A stretch of DNA of 10,974 nucleotides from Spirogloea muscicola (GCA_009602725.1 WELB01000239.1:85962-96935), one strand, 5' to 3'. Counted from the stretch's first letter, positions 1-8,440 are shown. Translations and numbers: made by a program. The notes: a model not told the origin generated them from the letters alone.

Positions 1-1
1 C

Positions 2-280
2 GAGCCCGCCGGCGCCGGCGCCGCGGGCGCCGCCGAGCCCGCCGCCCGCGGGAACTACGTGCCGCTGGACGCCTTCGGGCTCAAGAGCACGAGCGAGGGG
101 CAGACGGAGTTCTCGTACCAGTTTGCGCGCGCGCGCGAGGCCAAGCGGCAGGGCGGTCACACGCCCAGCGTCCCCAAGTTCGGCGCGCAGTGGGGCGGTG
201 GCGACAAGGGCGAGGCGCCGCCGCGCGAGGACAGCCACAAGGAGGCTGCCGACGCCCGACCATGCCCTCCACGCTCGCCC
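2..280 (+). CDS. Partial exon of a GC3-rich protein with weak RIN4/NOI-like motifs
   Basis: The frame beginning at base 2 is open from the window edge, so the 5' end of the gene lies outside. Nearly every codon up to about 250 ends in G or C, which is strong coding evidence and unlike the following DNA. After an Ala/Gly/Pro-rich start, residues 39-48 read YQFARAREAK and residues 57-64 read VPKFGAQW. Those two motifs recall the F..aR..K and vPkFG.W elements of the plant RIN4/NOI (AvrRpt2-cleavage) family, as the end of one repeat followed by the start of another. The order and spacing are not canonical, so the family link is weak inference. The exon probably ends near 280, where composition changes and a GTAGGA donor-like site lies at 281 in phase 0. 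The frame itself stays open to 496. Downstream exons were not found. Confidence 0.5.
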
Positions 281-1195
281 GTAGGAACCCCCCCCCCTCC
301 AGCACCCCTCTTTGCAGGCGGCGCCGTGCCCTTGTCGAAGGGATCTGCAACAATTCAGCAATGCACCGCTGCTTGCTCTCACCTGGCGAGCGTTTGCACC
401 TCTTTGGGCACCGGCGAGTTGCATACCGCCAGCACAGCCCGAGTCGCCAGTCTGGCATATTCCATTCCGTGGCCTGGTCTGCAGCGAGGAGCTTAGGCGA
501 GCTTCTGTGGGCTGGCGTCGTCCTAGCACACGCAAGAGCTGCAAGTGGCAAGGAGTGCTGCGCGACATTTCACGCCGGCCCCACTTGGACGGCACCCGAC
601 CCTGTACCTTACCCGCCCTCTTGTTACTGCTGCTGTGCAGAAGAGGAGTTTCTTCAGATGCTTCGGCGCGCCGCAAGCTGTCTGAACATGGCCGGGCGGA
701 GCACAGCAAGGGCATCGTCGTGATGAGATGGCAAATGCCGCCCCTGCCCATGGTATCTGCAACCAGGTTTTGGCTGGAGGCAGAGGGGTGCACAAAGCTG
801 CAGAGAATGCCGAATTTGCTTCTGCTTATGGGCCAATGCGATGGGCTGGCAGAGCCCCTATGGGCGCACAAGTACTGCAGCCGATGTTGCTTGGTCAGGC
901 AGGTGTCGTTGACAACACCTGGTTGCTGACTCTGCAAGCATTGGCTGGGTGGCCTGACGCAATCCCTTGGAGGAGATGTCTTCTCCCTGAGTTGAGAAGT
1001 TGGGATGAGTCCCACCTGCTATGTCAAAGGAGCTGCTGCGGTGCATGTACCACGTTGGCTTTGAAGCAGCTAGTGTAGCCCGCGTGAAGGTTGTATAGCA
1101 CCAAGTGTGCTGCCGATGCACTCGTAGACCTTCACTTGTTATGCCGTCGTTAGCAGCCTTAAGCTGGGCTGTCTTGCTCCACATGGTTTTGGTGA
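281..1195. other. No convincing gene; likely intron or intergenic DNA
   Basis: Codon composition loses the extreme GC3 bias of the preceding exon right after a run of ten C at 288-297. Two overlapping plus-strand frames (312-929 and 728-1078) are open for 205 and 116 codons, but their translations are Cys/Trp/Arg-rich, carry no motif I recognise and overlap each other. A short CTTTGCAG acceptor-like site ends at 317, but pairing it with the GT at 281 would give an implausible intron of about 36 nt. This may be the first intron and distal exons of the left-hand gene, or decayed repeat. Confidence 0.4.
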
Positions 1196-1372
1196 TACAT
1201 CAACTATCGGGGACTGGAAGTACTTAGACAGCTGGCCTACGCCAATGAGCTTGACTTCCTCAGTTCCTTTCAGTTGGACAGCTTTATCACCAATGTTGCT
1301 GCACACGGCAGCAGCATCTGCGAGCATGTCAGCCCTTACGGCACCCTTGCTATGTCATTACCTGCTGTCTAG
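1196..1372 (+). other. Possible unrecognised terminal exon
   Basis: A plus-strand frame is open for 58 codons between TGA (1193-1195) and TAG (1370-1372), without needing an ATG. The translation has a protein-like, low-Cys composition with alternating hydrophobic positions, including LAYANELDFLSSFQLDSF near its middle. An acceptor-like ACAG ends just before the CTG that starts this stretch (about 1228). I recognise no domain. It could be the last exon of the left-hand gene or a chance opening. The antisense frame over 1139-1327 is also open for 62 codons, so the strand is not certain. Confidence 0.2.
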
Positions 1373-1908
1373 CTTTTTGCGCCTCCTGCAGTAGTGCCAG
1401 GCCTGTGATGGTCTGCCGTAGCTATCCTCCATGTTCACAATCCTGGAGCGCGCTTAGGGAGACGTTGAAGAGGCCGAGGCCACCAGTCTGTCCTACGCAT
1501 CTCAGGGTAGCTGAAGACGTAAGGACGTCAGTCAAGTAGCCTAAATATTTATGTTGACATTGAGCGGAGGCCCTGGGGAGCCACCTGATGCAGCAGAGAC
1601 ATTGATACCTGATACCTGATACCTAAGACTTCCCAAGTCGGCCATTTGTGATGAAAAGGGGGCTCAATAGCTTGCTACGCAATATTCTGAGTTGCCTAAG
1701 CCATTTGACCATTTGCACTGCATAATCCATTTCGGAGGAGCTCTTGTGTTTGGCAAGCATTGTTCTCTAAGCAACAACAATCAAAAGCCAGCTATAGTAG
1801 GTGAAGATGTAGCTCTACACAACACTAACGGTGAAGAAGTAGCTGCAACCAAAGCACTTGACGCCACTTGAGCATCCTCTCCAGAGCTACCAAGGCAAGA
1901 ATAGCTTA
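1373..1908. other. No gene seen
   Basis: No frame longer than chance, no recognisable motif and no RNA gene. It contains the short heptamer repeat at 1603-1623, ends at the TTA flank of the MITE, and is less GC-rich than the window edges. Confidence 0.5.
1603..1623. repeat. Three perfect tandem copies of TGATACC
   Basis: The 7-base unit TGATACC occurs three times in a row with no mismatch. It is too short to be a satellite and is most simply a small slippage-type tandem repeat. Confidence 0.9.
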
Positions 1909-2050
1909 GGGCCAATTTACACTAGACCGGTCGGTCACTCATTGGCCTCGCCTTGGCCTCGAATTGGCAAAGTCTTGACTTCGAGCGTCCATACAACGCG
2001 CGACACGTACCCTACAGCCCTTGACCGACCGGTCGAGTGTAAATTGGCCC
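1909..2050. mobile_element. 142-bp MITE with 29-bp terminal inverted repeats and TTA target duplication (Tourist/Harbinger-like)
   Basis: Bases 1909-1937 match the reverse complement of 2022-2050 at 28 of 29 positions; the single difference is the 16th base. Each end begins GGGCCAATTTACACT and contains ACCGGTCGGTCA. The element is flanked on both sides by TTA (1906-1908 and 2051-2053), a 3-bp target-site duplication. TWA duplications with GGGCC-type ends are the known hallmark of PIF/Harbinger transposons and their Tourist MITEs. The interior of about 84 bp has no coding capacity and includes small TTGGCCTCG repeats. Mobilisation would need a transposase in trans; none is present here. The intact ends and duplication suggest a fairly recent insertion. 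Confidence 0.85.
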
Positions 2051-2168
2051 TTACTTCAACTGATGGAGGTCACAGCGGCCAAAAGAGGCGGACTCTGCAG
2101 TTTGGTGCGACGTGCCTGTAGTAGTCTTGCTCACATGCTCACTGGGTCCTACTCGTCACCTCTCCTCC

Positions 2169-2186
2169 GGCTGGCTCGTCACAGCC
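2169..2186 (+). repeat. Diverged copy of the GGGCTG/CAGCCC hairpin family
   Basis: GGCTG (2169-2173) and CAGCC (2182-2186) form a 5-bp stem. About 22 of 27 bases from 2169 match the hairpin at 9572, including the following CCC-rich flank, so it appears to be an isolated, decayed plus-oriented member of the family that dominates the right side of the window. Confidence 0.45.
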
Positions 2187-2771
2187 ATTGGCCCCTCGTT
2201 GAGCACTAAAGTCAAGATGTTGTGCATCGCCCGTGGACACCTCGCATAGTGGTTGCAGTCGACACTTTGTGACTTAGGGCAAGCAGGAGCATTTGCCTGC
2301 TACGCTTGGCCAGGAAGTTGCTGAAAAGAAAGGCCCGTCGGAAGGGGGGAGGGGGGATCCAGCCATCGCGCTGGGCAAGCTTGTTCCCGGGCGCTGACAA
2401 GCTCGCAGGTCGCAGAGACGAGCTTCCAGGGCTTCTCGGTGGGATGAAGCAGCATTGTCAAAAGCCCGTGATGAATAAACAGCATGGGCGGCCAGAATAC
2501 AGGGGCAAGCACTTGAAACCCCTGCCGGGGATTTGTGTGTCGCGCGCACCTTCGGCACGTCAGGCGCTTCCTGTGCGTCGGCAAGCCACCTGCCTCTGTG
2601 TAAGCCACCTTTCTGTCGGCTGGAGCGGGCGGCGGGAGGTGCGCCTGAAACGCCCTCACGTCCCGCGGAGGCAATTGCGTGTATATTAAGAGATGGGGAG
2701 GCCATGTGTGGCCAAGTACAAAGGCAAGCACATAGGACAAATGTACGTCACCTGCTGCTAAGCTGACCCGC
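2187..2771. other. No convincing gene
   Basis: Several overlapping frames on both strands reach 127-160 codons, for example minus 2300-2782 and plus 2306-2689. They shadow one another and carry no motif I recognise. This is the DNA immediately 3' of the retroelement remnant ending at 2772. Unlike other copies in this window, I do not see the tail block or hairpin here, so the 3' tail of that copy is missing, diverged or different. Confidence 0.4.
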
Positions 2772-3660
2772 TCAGTAACCACGAGTCAGCACATAGAGGT
2801 CGCTAGCTGACGCTCGAATACCGGATGGCAATTGACTAACTCTTGTGCCAGCAGCTAAGGCTCGACCAGCTTTCTGATGCAGAGCATACGCCTGAGCTCG
2901 TTGCAGACAGGTTGACACTCGACGTCGCAGAAATGACAGATAGGCTGCCGGCATACCCATCTGGGCTGGGAGCATATCCTCGCGTCGTGCATATCCCAGA
3001 CTCGCTATGTTCTCGAGTAGGGTATGGAAGCGAGGACCCAAGCAGCCGAAAGTGTCGATTGCGGCCGGGAGGAGGTGGTCACTGCGGGGGTAGTCTGAGT
3101 AGTGTCGGAGCTTTTTCTGCTCAGCACCTCCCACTGCGTGGCCAGCAATGTGTGTGGAAGCGGAACTCTTGTATGCCTCAGTCACCACCACATCAACCAA
3201 AGCTCGTGGGCCTCCGCCAGGTTGTACACCCACAATGTCCAGGGTGCGACGGTGATGGCCTCCCTGGGAATCCGTGGTGATGGGCATTACATTGCTCACT
3301 TCAACGATGGCGCGGTAGCCGGCGTCGCGCATCAAGCCCGCCAGGGCGTCCCGTAGGAGATTGTGGACGCCCACCACCTCAGGGCCTGTGGGACACCGCA
3401 GCATGTGGGTGGCTAGGTCTCCGCCCTCCGGAGGGAGGGACCGTCCACCTTCCTTTTCTGTTTGGGCTGGCCATCAAAAACTATCACCTCCTGTAGAGAG
3501 AGAAATACCTGCTGACCAGCTTTGGGAATGGCCAAGACCCAGAGTGGCATGCCCGAGGCACGAGCGGGCACGAGCTGGCGCAGGCTCCTGGCCGCCATCC
3601 TGCGCCAATGACCCGCAACTGCGAACGTGGCCGTCCCGCGTGAAGCCCACATGGTCAACC
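2772..3660 (-). pseudogene. 5'-truncated non-LTR retrotransposon ORF: C-terminal PD-(D/E)XK-like endonuclease region
   Basis: The main open part (2772-3404, 210 codons, TGA stop) has the layout seen at the C-terminus of several non-LTR retrotransposon polyproteins. It begins HMLRCPTG...VHNLLRDAL, like the H..C/RHN segment that follows RT. Next come RRTLDIV (D56), LVDVVVTEAY (D71, E76), KKLRHYSDY (K97/K98) and PAAIDTFGCLG, then a helical Leu/Arg segment with CLQRAQAYALH. It ends in SDLYVLTRGY. D, D/E and K placement fits the restriction-like (PD-(D/E)XK) endonuclease fold; this is inferred from motif spacing only. Upstream, a different minus frame (3413-3658) reads PLWVLAIPKAG, like the WL.aiP segment of such elements, so at least one frameshift and a stop interrupt the ORF. 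No reverse transcriptase core is present. The ATG at 3404 is just an internal Met. Confidence 0.75.
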
Positions 3661-3782
3661 ACCTCCCAGGTCAGCGGGAGTCAGTGCGGGGAAAAGAGCT
3701 CTTCCTGACAGCAATGGCTGTGATGCCGCAGGATGCTAGTCCCTAGACTAGTATCCAGCCAGAACGTCAGCAAGTGGGCTCT
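3661..3782. other. Spacer between two retroelement remnants, with a small hairpin
   Basis: CTAGTC (3736-3741) and GACTAG (3746-3751) form a perfect 6-bp stem with a 4-nt loop. GAGCTCTTCC at 3696-3705 followed by GGCTGTGA resembles the upstream part of the hairpin repeat on the right side of the window, so this spacer may be a decayed tail of the neighbouring minus-strand copy. Confidence 0.35.
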
Positions 3783-4036
3783 CAATGACAGTGCAAGTCA
3801 GAGTAAATAAGTAGAGGGTGGAAAAACATCGCCCTGACGGGATGCGGAGGCAGCAGCCACGGCGCGTCCTGCACGTAGTGGACGGCAAAGGCTAGGGACC
3901 TCTGCAGGGAGATGGCCAGGCGCATCCTGTACACTTGAGCAAGCGACCCGGCGGCATTGAAGCCGGGCTGCTCGCTCTGCTGTCCTTGGCGGCGGGAACT
4001 GCACGCCGCGCAAGGCGCTGGAGGAGGTCGAGCCAC
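3783..4036 (-). pseudogene. Second, more decayed retrotransposon 3' coding end, frameshifted
   Basis: One minus frame reads ISLQRSLAFAVHYV and the neighbouring frame continues RAGRAVAAASASR. Together they match LQRAQAYALHQKAGRALAAG of the copy at 2772 and LQRSLAYAVHTRAGRAMAAA of the plus-strand copy near 9653. A frameshift near 3875 therefore separates the two halves. The remnant ends IYSDLHCH, the YSDL box of the family, with the LTRGY codons deleted. Upstream residues (GSLAQVYRMRL) fit the helical segment of the first copy. The ORF may extend in another frame to about 4154. Confidence 0.65.
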
Positions 4037-5294
4037 CGAGTCCCAAACGCCCAGTGCACGTCAACTGCAAGCGGGACAAACTCGTTGCCCGTGGGTTGAT
4101 CGGCGAGGCGGAGGCCGTGTACAGTTCATTGAGCTTGTAGTGACCCTCCATCAAAATCTATGTGCCGATTGCCATCGTGTGTGATCCGCGTTAGCAGCAT
4201 TAGTAGAGTAGACTAAAACAAGGCTGTCAAAGTCCACGACCAGATTGCTGAGCACGACCTCCTCATGCCACACTGAAAGGGGCTGACAAAATGCAAGGAG
4301 CTCTTCCATTTGACAGGCTTGTAACCATCCTGGCTGATTCGGAGTGCAGCGAGCCAGATGTAGTTGCTCATCACAAAAGGGAGGGCACTAGCCTCACTGG
4401 GACTGTGTAGCAATTTTCCAAGGCAGCAGAATCTGGAGATTGGTGCTGTAGTTCAACAGGTGGCCAAGTGAAGTCGGCAGCTAAGAGCTCTTACCCTAAC
4501 ATCATCATAGGTTGCTGTGCGTCTCCGGCATGTCAGTGGAGGATTGAATGTAGTAGGCGTAATCTGAGCTTCTCTACCCTGCAGTGCAGAATTGACTGCA
4601 CGAGAGATTTTTGCTTTGCCCCTTTAAGTGCTCTGTATTGGCTGGTTGTCCAACAAAGGAGAATAAGGCGCGCGGTGCGCTCAGATAGAAAGGAAGGCCA
4701 GGCCGTGCTCACTATTATCAGAGAAATAGGCAACACTGGTTTTTAAATAAAAAGAGGATGGGGCTACACCAAGCGAAGCCCTAGGCTAAGAGAGGTGCTA
4801 AGGTAACAGGGCGGAAGCACAACTGGGAAAAGCAGACAGTCGGTGTGTCGCCCGACATCCACATAGTACATTCAGAGATGAGAAGCTACATGTAGCATAA
4901 GAGGCTCAAGTGCTAGCAGCAACGCAGAGATGTGGGCATCAGCGTACCTTCATCGTGTCCAGGAGGCGAGCAGATTGTCCTGCTGACTAGGGCAAGCCTG
5001 GAAACTTCGGTAATTAAATGAAGACGATTTTTGTGGTCAGAGGCTGACATGTATACGATTACCTTGGAGGTGCCGAGATGGATCACTCAGTGGTGCTGCG
5101 GAGTTCGAGGTAAGACGAGCTTGTCAGCTAAAGGAGTTGCATATCTGGGGCCTCGGACTGGTCTAGCTGTTGTGTGTTGATGTTGATAATGCAACCCATC
5201 TTTTGGGATGATGTTATCACCCAAAGATATGTTGCTAAAGCTTGCTCTGACTTGGCAAGGCGTGCCATGCAAGCAGCTATTTCAAGAGGGGCGA
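4037..5294. other. No convincing gene; a few short palindromes
   Basis: The longest frame is plus 4468-4746 (92 codons), with no recognised motif. A minus-strand frame over about 4200-4370 reads EEVVLSNLVVDFDSLVLVY, protein-like but unidentified. GTGCAG (4584-4589) and CTGCAC (4596-4601) make a 6-bp stem with a 6-nt loop. TAAGAGCTCTTA (4482-4493) is a perfect 12-bp palindrome. None of these supports a specific function. Confidence 0.35.
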
Positions 5295-5314
5295 GGGCTG
5301 TGAGAGGCCAGCCC
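5295..5314 (-). repeat. GGGCTG/CAGCCC hairpin family member
   Basis: On the minus strand this is GGGCTGGCCTCTCACAGCCC, a perfect 6-bp stem with an 8-nt loop, followed by the family-typical CTCGCCCC flank. It lies about 150 bp 3' (on the minus strand) of the next hairpin at 5461, so the two are spaced like neighbouring units in the array at 10131-10835. Confidence 0.75.
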
Positions 5315-5460
5315 GAAAAGTATGGACCATGCATTTTGCCAAGCACAGCTCTGCGACCTCCGTGGGGTTTTTTCACGTCACCATCGTTCACGACCTGCAA
5401 GGCCTGGTTGCTGCTTGATCACACTGAAAACGAAAGAAATTGCTCGCCCATAGGGTCGAG

Positions 5461-5612
5461 GGGCTGGCAAAGCCAGCCCAAGAAGAATGGACAAAATCCA
5501 AAGAGCCAAAATAGGTGCCAAGAAAGATAGGCCACACAGCTAGACACGAGACGACGCAAAGGAAAGCTCAGTACCCACGGGTGAACAGCAGCAAGTTCGA
5601 GTAACTCGCAGC
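5461..5612 (-). mobile_element. Retrotransposon 3' end: LTRGY box, tail block and hairpin
   Basis: Reading the minus strand, SNLLLFTRGY and a TGA stop (5568-5570) are followed by a tail block of 88 nt with TAGCTGTGTGG and TTGTCCATTCTT. Then comes a hairpin at 5461-5479: GGGCTGGC, loop AAA on the plus strand, GCCAGCCC, a perfect 8-bp stem. The same order and nearly the same stop-to-hairpin distance (84 nt) occur for the copy ending at 10430. This is a 5'-truncated copy with only about 14 terminal codons left. Its 5' junction, near 5615, is about 260 bp upstream of the REX1-B start codon. Confidence 0.75.
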
Positions 5613-5871
5613 CGGGAAAGAGGCAGAGCTCAGGGGCGCCGCTTGTTGCTGCTGCTTAGCAGACGTACAGCAGCTGCCGTGAAGTGAGCGAAGCAGAAGG
5701 CAACCCTGGCCGCGGCAGCCATGGGTGACCGATGCAGGCGGCCAAGCAACGCCTCCTGCTCCTGAGGACGCGAGCCACTCGGCACGGCTTTGTCCGCGGC
5801 CCTTGCTCAGTGAGGCTGCGCAACTTGCAGCAGCGGTTTTATCTACCGTGGTGAAGCCGTCCGCGCAGGGA
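5613..5871 (+). promoter_or_regulatory. Upstream/5' leader region of the REX1-B gene, with possible upstream ORFs
   Basis: No promoter motif is clear. The frame of the main ORF is open from 5683, just after a TGA at 5680-5682, but contains no ATG until 5872. Two out-of-frame ATGs precede it: 5721 (14 codons, stop at 5765) and 5732 (about 40 codons). If transcribed, these would be upstream ORFs that could lower translation; alternatively transcription starts downstream of them, or an unseen upstream exon joins the main frame. Confidence 0.35.
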
Positions 5872-7609
5872 ATGGGCTCCCCCATGGAGGCAGACCTCGA
5901 CGCCATCACTGATTCGACTTATAGGCTGCGTATGGAGGCGGGTCCTGGAGACGCCGCCAGTTGTGCTGGGAGCGGTGGAGCTGAGGACGCCCATAGCTCT
6001 GAGGCACCAGAGGGCCATGAGGCGGAGCTCCGAAGGCCGAGCTCGCATGCCGAACACGCCTCTGCTTCCATGGACGACTGGCCCGCCCCGCTGTCAACCC
6101 TGGCGCTTCTGCAGCGCTTCCTGGCCATCCATGGCGACCGGGCGCTCACCTACCGCGACTTTGAGAGGTTGGCAAGCAGAGCCTTGTTCCCCCGCTTAGC
6201 TGAGGGCTGCTGGTAACCCCGGGCTTGTCCCGGCCTGGCTGCAGTTGAAACTCGCTCAGTGACCAAGCCCTGATTGAGGCCAGGAAAGCAGGAGTCGACC
6301 TACTATTTCAGGACAGGGAGCCCAGAAGCAGGATGGTAGTGCAGGCAGACGCAAACAGGTGCTGATTGGGTTTCTGTAGGCTACTTGCTGGCATTTCGTC
6401 GTCCTCTTGTGGAAGTAGCAGCCCTGCCTTGCAGGGTGTGGTGTTTAAGACTCGGGTCTACATTTAGAGTCAGGTTCAGACCCCTGATTCGAATATTGGT
6501 CTAGGATGTTCCTTCCACAGCACGACATCGAGCATGTAGAAGCTCAGCGTGTGCTATCTATGGGTCGTGAAGCTGACCCGGCAGTCATGACAGCTAATCT
6601 CTTCCTTCTGTGTGACGAGCAGCGACAGCTCCAAGGGGCCCTACAGCTGAGCCACACCAACTAATTTGGACCTTGAGCAGGGCGTCTGAAGCGTTCCGAA
6701 GGGGAGGCGCCGAGGCGCACTACCAGGCAAAGTGCCAGGAGGTCACAGCTAGGTTCCAGGCAGGCTCTCTGCAGGTACGATCTCTTCTGCCTGGCCTCTG
6801 AATGTACATGACAGATAGGCAACTGCCCCTCAATAACTCAAGCATAGGGCTGAGCAGGTGTGTGGCCGATGCACGTGCATGCTGTGCTGTAGTTTGTAAG
6901 TCCATTCCAAGCCAGTGGATCTTGGGGGCCCTATACTCGCCGTTTCAGCGCCCGTTTGCCAAGGCAGGCTCTCATTAAGATCCAATTGCTCCTCTTGAGC
7001 AGGTCAATAAGGTGGAAGAGGCCCTGCAGAGTCAGGAGCATGGCAGGAAGGACCTTGCGGACATCCTGAGGGCCATCCAGGTGTGCGAGAAAACGAAGCT
7101 GCACATGGTGAGTGTCAGCCAAGGCCAGTGTCAGAGGCAGTATCACATCCCCTCGCTCTCGCCGTCGTGTTGGAGCAGGCTTGATGGTGGTACTACTTCT
7201 GGAAGTTGACATTGGCACTGAGGTTGTGGCAGTACCATGTGGAGGCACATACTGTTTTGCCTGCATCTCGCTGCTGCATGACTGTACAGGGGCTTGACCA
7301 TGCCTGCAGGCGGTTTGCGCCCTTACCAACCTAATTCCTTGTGTGTGGCAGACGGCTGTCTTGCAGGTGCTTCGCAAGGCTGGGCCTCCTTCCCAGCGGC
7401 AGGGCAGCGTGATGGCTAGCAGGCAGGCAGTTGGGCATGCCTGCTGCCTACAAGCAGGGCATGCGGTTGCAGATGAGGCGGGTGCGCTGGGCATTGGGGC
7501 GGCTGAGGCTGAGGCAGTGGGGGAGGCTACCAAGGTGCTGCAGGCTGCAGTGGAGGGGATCAATGAGCATGTTGAGGAGGTCCGGTACGAGGTTGCGGAC
7601 CTGCACTGA
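5872..7609 (+). CDS. REX1B: REX1-B domain DNA repair protein, four exons
   Basis: Spliced model: exons 5872-6167, 6681-6774, 7003-7107 and 7352-7609, all joined at GT-AG sites with matching phases, giving 250 aa. The REX1-B family was defined by a Chlamydomonas UV-repair gene (REX1) and is widespread in eukaryotes; its biochemical role is poorly known. Residues 1-75 are low-complexity. The domain runs LLQRFLAIHGDRALTYRDFER (split by intron 1 at R99), then AHYQAKCQEVTARFQAGSLQ in exon 2, KDLADILRAIQVCEKTKLHM in exon 3 and TAVLQVLRKAG at the start of exon 4. This matches the family order: f...q..R...Y, then c.evT.F...S, then LA.ilR.lQ..Ek.KL..Ta..Q.lRk. The C-terminus (INEHVEEVRYEVADLH) also fits. 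The ATG at 5872 is the first in frame, with purine at -3 and G at +4; 5884 is an alternative. CTAAT branch-like motifs precede the acceptors of introns 1 and 3. The middle of exon 4 is poorly conserved and might hide a further small intron. Confidence 0.85.
6168..6680 (+). other. Intron 1 of the REX1-B gene
   Basis: 513 nt, donor GTTGGC, acceptor CTTGAGCAG, with a CTAAT branch-like motif at about 6660. It contains strong small hairpins (CCCTGC CTT GCAGGG at 6422-6436). At 6449-6483 overlapping inverted repeats GACTC/GAGTC and GGGTCT/AGACCC share sequence with a GGTTCAGACC stretch. I looked for a tRNA because of the B-box-like string, but no acceptor stem or A box fits. No coding exon is needed to join exons 1 and 2 in phase. 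Confidence 0.7.
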
Positions 7610-8250
7610 GACATCTCTGCGTGCTTGGCTCCGGAATGGACAGGACCACACAGATTGAGGATGTGCTTAGCAATCTGCGACGTGAGACCTTTTGAGCCTT
7701 GTAGCTCACCGCTTGCTTAGATTTAGGCCTGCGCTTCTGGATGGAGACCCGAAAGGCACCTGAGTGGCTTGCAATACCGAAGCTTCAGAGAGTAGCTTGA
7801 GCCTCCATGTACCATTGCTGAAGCCTATGGACAAATTCAAGGGTGCATCGATCATGGGCCCCTTGCTGCGGCTGCCAACCTTATGCTGTGAGAGCAGTGC
7901 TTCAACATGCTGTAGAAGCACATTTGTGACCTTCGTCCTGGACAGTTGGGAGTCACTGGCTTCACCTGCTGCAAGCTCTTATCATTGTCCAGCCTAAATA
8001 TTTTCTCCGAGTTGATGTCCTCCCCATCCTTGAGTGGCCTTAGATGGTAGAGAACCACCCCCCCCCCCTCCCCCCCTCTTTCCTCAGCCTCAGTCGTGTG
8101 CATTTCTTGAGGGGGTGATTGCCTTACTTCAGAAAGCGAGCATCTACATGAGGATTGGCCTCCCTCCTGCTTTGAGAAGTATCCTAGCGAGTGCCTGGTC
8201 ATGCCATGCGCACAGTGGCGGAAGTGCTCTTTAAGAAGTGGGAAGGAGGT
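7610..8250. other. Downstream flank of REX1-B gene; no convincing gene
   Basis: I see no clear polyadenylation signal (neither AATAAA nor TGTAA) close after the stop. Plus frames 7764-7997 and 8034-8234 and the minus frame 7852-8361 (169 codons) overlap one another, and two are interrupted or distorted by the C-run at 8058-8076. Short protein-like pieces occur (for example a stretch reading IIVQPKYFLRVDVLPILEWP near 7980-8040 on the plus strand) but none is recognised. A degenerate gene or repeat is possible. Confidence 0.35.
8058..8076. repeat. Poly-C tract (11 C, T, 7 C)
   Basis: Eleven C, one T and seven C in a row. Length here is likely to vary between reads and alleles and may shift frames across it. 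A similar ten-C run lies at 288-297. Confidence 0.95.
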
Positions 8251-8440
8251 TGGGCAGTGCAGGGAGGGCCAAGCCGAGCCCAAAGACAAAAAGGGGTTGA
8301 AAGGGCCGGCCAAAGAGTGGGGACAAGAGGAAGAGCCACAGGTGTGGGAGGACAGGCCCACTCAGCAGAGCAGCGACGGCCACTCAGGAAGCCGCGGTCA
8401 GCCGACAGCCGCAGGTCGGAGTAGCGTAGCAGCAGGGAGC
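8251..8440 (-). mobile_element. Degenerate retrotransposon 3'-end unit
   Basis: Bases 8382-8435 align with the LTRGY-box DNA of the copy at 10429-10474 (CAGCCGCAGGTCGGAGTAG against CAGCTGCAAGTCGGAGTAA), but the stop and Thr-Arg-Gly-Tyr codons have been altered. The preceding CCGAGCCCAAAGACAAAAAG at 8272-8291 and GGGGTTGAAAGGGCC resemble hairpin and tail sequence. Orientation is minus. This is the most diverged copy that I can still place. Confidence 0.5.

Noticed and set aside
281-317. 36-nt intron joining the left exon to sequence after 317
   Set aside because: GT and AG are present, but the length is too short for typical plant or algal introns and the sequence beyond lacks the exon's codon bias.
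312-929. Plus-strand open frame of 205 codons
   Set aside because: Overlaps other open frames on both strands, is rich in Cys, Trp and Arg, lacks the strong GC3 of the preceding exon, and shows no domain.
5721-5765. ATG at 5721 as the REX1-B start
   Set aside because: Its frame closes at TGA 5763-5765 after 14 codons and does not join the domain frame; kept only as a possible upstream ORF.
6440-6500. Possible tRNA (GGTTCAGACC resembling a B box)
   Set aside because: No A box at the right distance, no acceptor stem and no anticodon arm could be fitted; it lies in intron 1 and is better described as overlapping small inverted repeats.
6931-7614. Minus-strand open frame of 227 codons
   Set aside because: It lies opposite exons 3 and 4 and intron 3 of the REX1-B gene. 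The plus-strand model has family motifs and matched splice phases, while this translation is Ser/Thr/Ala/Cys-rich with no motif; it is an antisense shadow.
7852-8361. Minus-strand open frame of 169 codons
   Set aside because: Crosses the poly-C tract (read as Gly/Glu-rich) and the degenerate repeat unit; no conserved motif.
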